A DNA stretch of 64,000 nt from Amycolatopsis eburnea (GTDB lineage Bacteria; Actinomycetota; Actinomycetes; Mycobacteriales; Pseudonocardiaceae). The stretch spans positions 434,001 to 498,000 of the forward strand of contig NZ_RSEC01000060.1 in NCBI RefSeq assembly GCF_003937945.1, written 5' to 3'. The position numbers and the translations under genes were made by a program. The notes beneath the pieces were generated by a model, which did not search any database, was not told the origin of the DNA, and saw nothing but the letters and a program-made list of their open reading frames with translations. Below, one piece after another: positions 62,029-64,000 of this stretch (the first letter of the stretch is position 1; every line of letters begins with the position of its first letter).

Positions 62029-62664
62029 ATGCCGTTCAACCACAACGACCACTACCACCCGCTGCTGCTGGACCTGCTGCCGCCGGGACCGGGCATCGCG
62101 CTGGACGTCGGCTGCGGCACCGGCCGGTTCGCGCGGCGGCTGGCCGCGACCGGGATGGCGGTGGAGGCGGTCGACGTGTCGGCCGCGATGGTCGAAGCGG
62201 CCGCGGGGCTCGGCTCGCCGGGACCCGGCGAGATCGTCTACCGGCAGGCCGACGTCACCACCGACGCCCTGCCCGAAGCCCACTACGACTACATCTCCTG
62301 CCTGGCGTCCCTGCACCACATGCCGTTCGAGACGCTCGCGAAGCTGCGTCGCGCGCTCGTGCCCGGCGGGGTGCTCGTGGTGCTGGGTCTGGCGCGACCG
62401 AGCACGCCGGTGGACTGGGCACGGGCGATCGCGGCGGTGCCGGTCAACGCGCTCGCCCGGCTGGTCGTCTACGCGGGCGAGCGGTTGAACGGCGGCCCCG
62501 AGGACGGCCCGAAGGCCCCGGTGGTCGACGACTTCCCCACGATGGCCGAAGTGCGCCGCGAGGCGGCCCGGCTGCTGCCCGGGAGCACCGTGCGGCCGCT
62601 GTTCTTCTGGCGCACGTTGATCACTTACCGTGAGCACGGCGTGGGTGACCCGACTGGCGGGTGA
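62029..62664 (+). CDS. class I SAM-dependent methyltransferase
   Basis: The 211-residue protein has the SAM motif IALDVGCGTGRFARRLA, the acidic VEAVDVSAAMVEAA and the ISCLASLHHMPFETLAKLRRAL segment of the UbiE-like/Methyltransf_11 group. The N-terminus MPFNHNDHYHPLLLDLLPPG is conserved in small actinobacterial enzymes. ATG 62029 is used. The substrate is unknown. Confidence 0.85.
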   Translation: MPFNHNDHYHPLLLDLLPPGPGIALDVGCGTGRFARRLAATGMAVEAVDVSAAMVEAAAGLGSPGPGEIVYRQADVTTDALPEAHYDYISCLASLHHMPFETLAKLRRALVPGGVLVVLGLARPSTPVDWARAIAAVPVNALARLVVYAGERLNGGPEDGPKAPVVDDFPTMAEVRREAARLLPGSTVRPLFFWRTLITYREHGVGDPTGG

Positions 62665-62737
62665 AGTTCATCCCCGTCGCCGACCGGTACTCGCTAGATG
62701 TGGAGGCAACGTTTCCACCAGCGAGAACGGGGTCTTC

Positions 62738-63607
62738 ATGCGCATCACCCGGCTGCTCACCGCCGTCGTCTCGGCAGCGATCCTGCTGCCGGCGTCGGCC
62801 GCTGTGGCGTCTCCGGCGTCCGCGGCGACCGTCGGCAGCTACGTCGCCCTCGGCGACTCCTACACCTCCGGGCCGTTCATCCCCACCCAGCGGCTCGACC
62901 CGCTCGGCTGCGGGCGGTCCACCGCGAACTACCCGTCGGTGCTGGCCGCCGCGCTGCACGCCGGCCGGTTCACCGACGTCAGCTGCGCCGGGGCGGACAC
63001 CACGAACCTGACGCGGCCGCAGGGCGTGCCGTTCAACGGCACCAACCCGCCGCAGCTGGGCGCGCTGCGGATCGACACCGACCTGGTCACCCTCGGCATC
63101 GGCGGCAACGACTACGGCATCTTCGGCAGCCTGACCTCGACGTGCCCGGGCCTGCGGGCGAGCGACCCGACGGGCAACCCCTGCGAAGAGCACTTCAAGG
63201 GCGCGATCGGCTCGGCGATCGACAACATCGGGCCGCGGGTGGAGGCGGTGCTCGCCGCGATCCACGAGCGCTCGCCGAAGGCGCGGGTCGTGCTGGTCGG
63301 CTACCCGCGGATCGCGCCGGACAGGGGCTACTGCCCGGACGTGCTGCCGTTCGCCGACGGCGACTACGCGTGGCTGAACGGCGTCGAGGAGAAGCTGAAC
63401 GCCACGCTGTCCGACGCCGCGGACGCGGACGGCGCGACGGAGTTCGTCGACACGTTCGGCCCGTCCCGCGGCCACGACGCGTGCGCGCGCGGCGGCGCGG
63501 CGTGGATCAACGGGAAGGACCAGAACGTCTTCGAGGCGGCCGCCTACCACCCCTTCAAGGCGGGCATGGCCGGCGTGGCGGGGGTGGTGCTCAGGGCGTT
63601 GCGCTGA
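62738..63607 (+). CDS. secreted SGNH/GDSL-family hydrolase (lipase/esterase)
   Basis: The 289-residue protein has a signal peptide (cleavage near ASPASA), block I VALGDSYTSG with the catalytic serine, block III GIGGNDYG and a late YHPFKAGMAGV with the Asp/Asn-His type end. Six or more cysteines fit the disulfide pattern of Streptomyces scabies-type and rimosus-type secreted esterases. ATG 62738 is chosen because earlier codons are not signal-like. Its last 17 bases overlap the convergent hydrolase gene. Confidence 0.88.
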   Translation: MRITRLLTAVVSAAILLPASAAVASPASAATVGSYVALGDSYTSGPFIPTQRLDPLGCGRSTANYPSVLAAALHAGRFTDVSCAGADTTNLTRPQGVPFNGTNPPQLGALRIDTDLVTLGIGGNDYGIFGSLTSTCPGLRASDPTGNPCEEHFKGAIGSAIDNIGPRVEAVLAAIHERSPKARVVLVGYPRIAPDRGYCPDVLPFADGDYAWLNGVEEKLNATLSDAADADGATEFVDTFGPSRGHDACARGGAAWINGKDQNVFEAAAYHPFKAGMAGVAGVVLRALR

Positions 63608-64000
63608 CGAACTCCAGCACGATCCGGGCGAACTCGTCCGGCAGCTCGACCGGGGCCCCGTGCCCCGCGTCGATCTCGGCGGCGCGTGCGTCCGGGATCG
63701 CGGCGACCAGCTCCCGCTGCTGCTCCGCCGTGACCAGCCGGTCGTGCGCGCTGCCGAGCACCAGCACCGGCGCCGTGATCGCGCCGAGCACCGGGCGCAG
63801 GTCCACGGTGCGGTCGGTCTCGACCTGGCGGTCCGCGCCGGGCTGGATCACCGTGTCGAGCGTCTTGACGAGCTGTTCGTTGCTCTCGGCGGTCGCCTGC
63901 TCCCAGTAGCGCGGGCCGAAGGCCATCAGCGGGAGCAGCCGCGCGAAGGACCCGGTTTCGAGCAGGTCCAGCCAGAAGCGGAATTCGGCGTCCTGCCGGG
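63591..64000 (-). CDS. alpha/beta hydrolase, N-terminus outside the window
   Basis: The frame is open to base 64000, so at least 136 C-terminal residues are seen. They include the strand APVLVLGSAHDRLV with its acid residue, the late histidine in IDAGHGAPVELPDEFA, and RFWLDLLETGSFARLLP of the cap domain. This is typical of small alpha/beta hydrolases such as enol-lactone hydrolases or esterases. The nucleophile serine is not visible. It overlaps the SGNH gene by 17 bases. Confidence 0.82.
   Translation of the reverse strand, partial: RQDAEFRFWLDLLETGSFARLLPLMAFGPRYWEQATAESNEQLVKTLDTVIQPGADRQVETDRTVDLRPVLGAITAPVLVLGSAHDRLVTAEQQRELVAAIPDARAAEIDAGHGAPVELPDEFARIVLEFVSATP

Overview
The window is about 64 kb of very GC-rich DNA with dense, strongly GC3-biased genes, many GTG and TTG starts, and frequent ATGA or GTGA stop/start overlaps. 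These traits, together with mycothiol-type and F420-type enzymes, twin-arginine and Sec-secreted hydrolases, DasR- and Crp-like operators and a mycobacteria-like housekeeping gene order, indicate a high-GC actinobacterium. Pseudonocardiales, perhaps an Amycolatopsis relative, fits best; genus placement is inference. I see no rRNA, tRNA, CRISPR array, insertion sequence or integrase. Left part (1-16.4 kb): a truncated sulfate-assimilation operon (cysH-cysD-cysN-sirohydrochlorin chelatase) is followed by single accessory genes: a secreted protein of unknown role, a DUF3291 protein, an enoyl-CoA hydratase, a barnase-type RNase with its barstar inhibitor and a tiny membrane protein, a quinone-oxidoreductase-like protein, an alpha/beta hydrolase, an amino-acid permease, a nitronate monooxygenase, a GH20 N-acetylhexosaminidase behind a near-perfect DasR operator, and small unknown or F420-type proteins. 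Middle part (16.5-41 kb): this is a housekeeping backbone whose order resembles the Mycobacterium tuberculosis lepA to rne region: lepA, rpsT, holA, comEC-comEA, degV, a probable octT-gpgP pair, rsfS and nadD, then proB-obg-rpmA-rplU. A threonine synthase gene controlled by an apparent SAM-I (S-box) riboswitch, a RecQ helicase with a phosphoribosyltransferase-like tail, an MHS-type transporter, argS and a TetR/SDR pair lie between these blocks. Right part (41-64 kb): rne, ndk and the DUF4233-folC pair are backbone genes, but extra genes separate them: a subtilisin-like protease, a DrrA/DrrB-type ABC transporter, a large secreted phosphodiester glycosidase-phosphatase broken by a one-base frameshift, a DinB-type maleylpyruvate isomerase-like protein, a PhoD phosphatase, a penicillin-acylase-family enzyme and a second TetR/SDR pair. 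Two copies of a mosaic intergenic hairpin repeat bracket the 46.6-54.2 kb segment. After folC come a methyltransferase, a secreted SGNH hydrolase and a cut-off alpha/beta hydrolase. Themes that tie the window together: sulfur supply (cys genes) and SAM sensing at threonine synthase; GlcNAc-linked control (a DasR site at the GH20 gene and a one-mismatch site at the phosphodiester glycosidase gene); scavenging by secreted hydrolases; and ribosome and translation functions in the conserved core. No wholly new multi-gene system is evident. The most informative signals are regulatory: the riboswitch, the two DasR-type sites, a perfect Crp-type site, a possible PHO box and the dispersed repeat.
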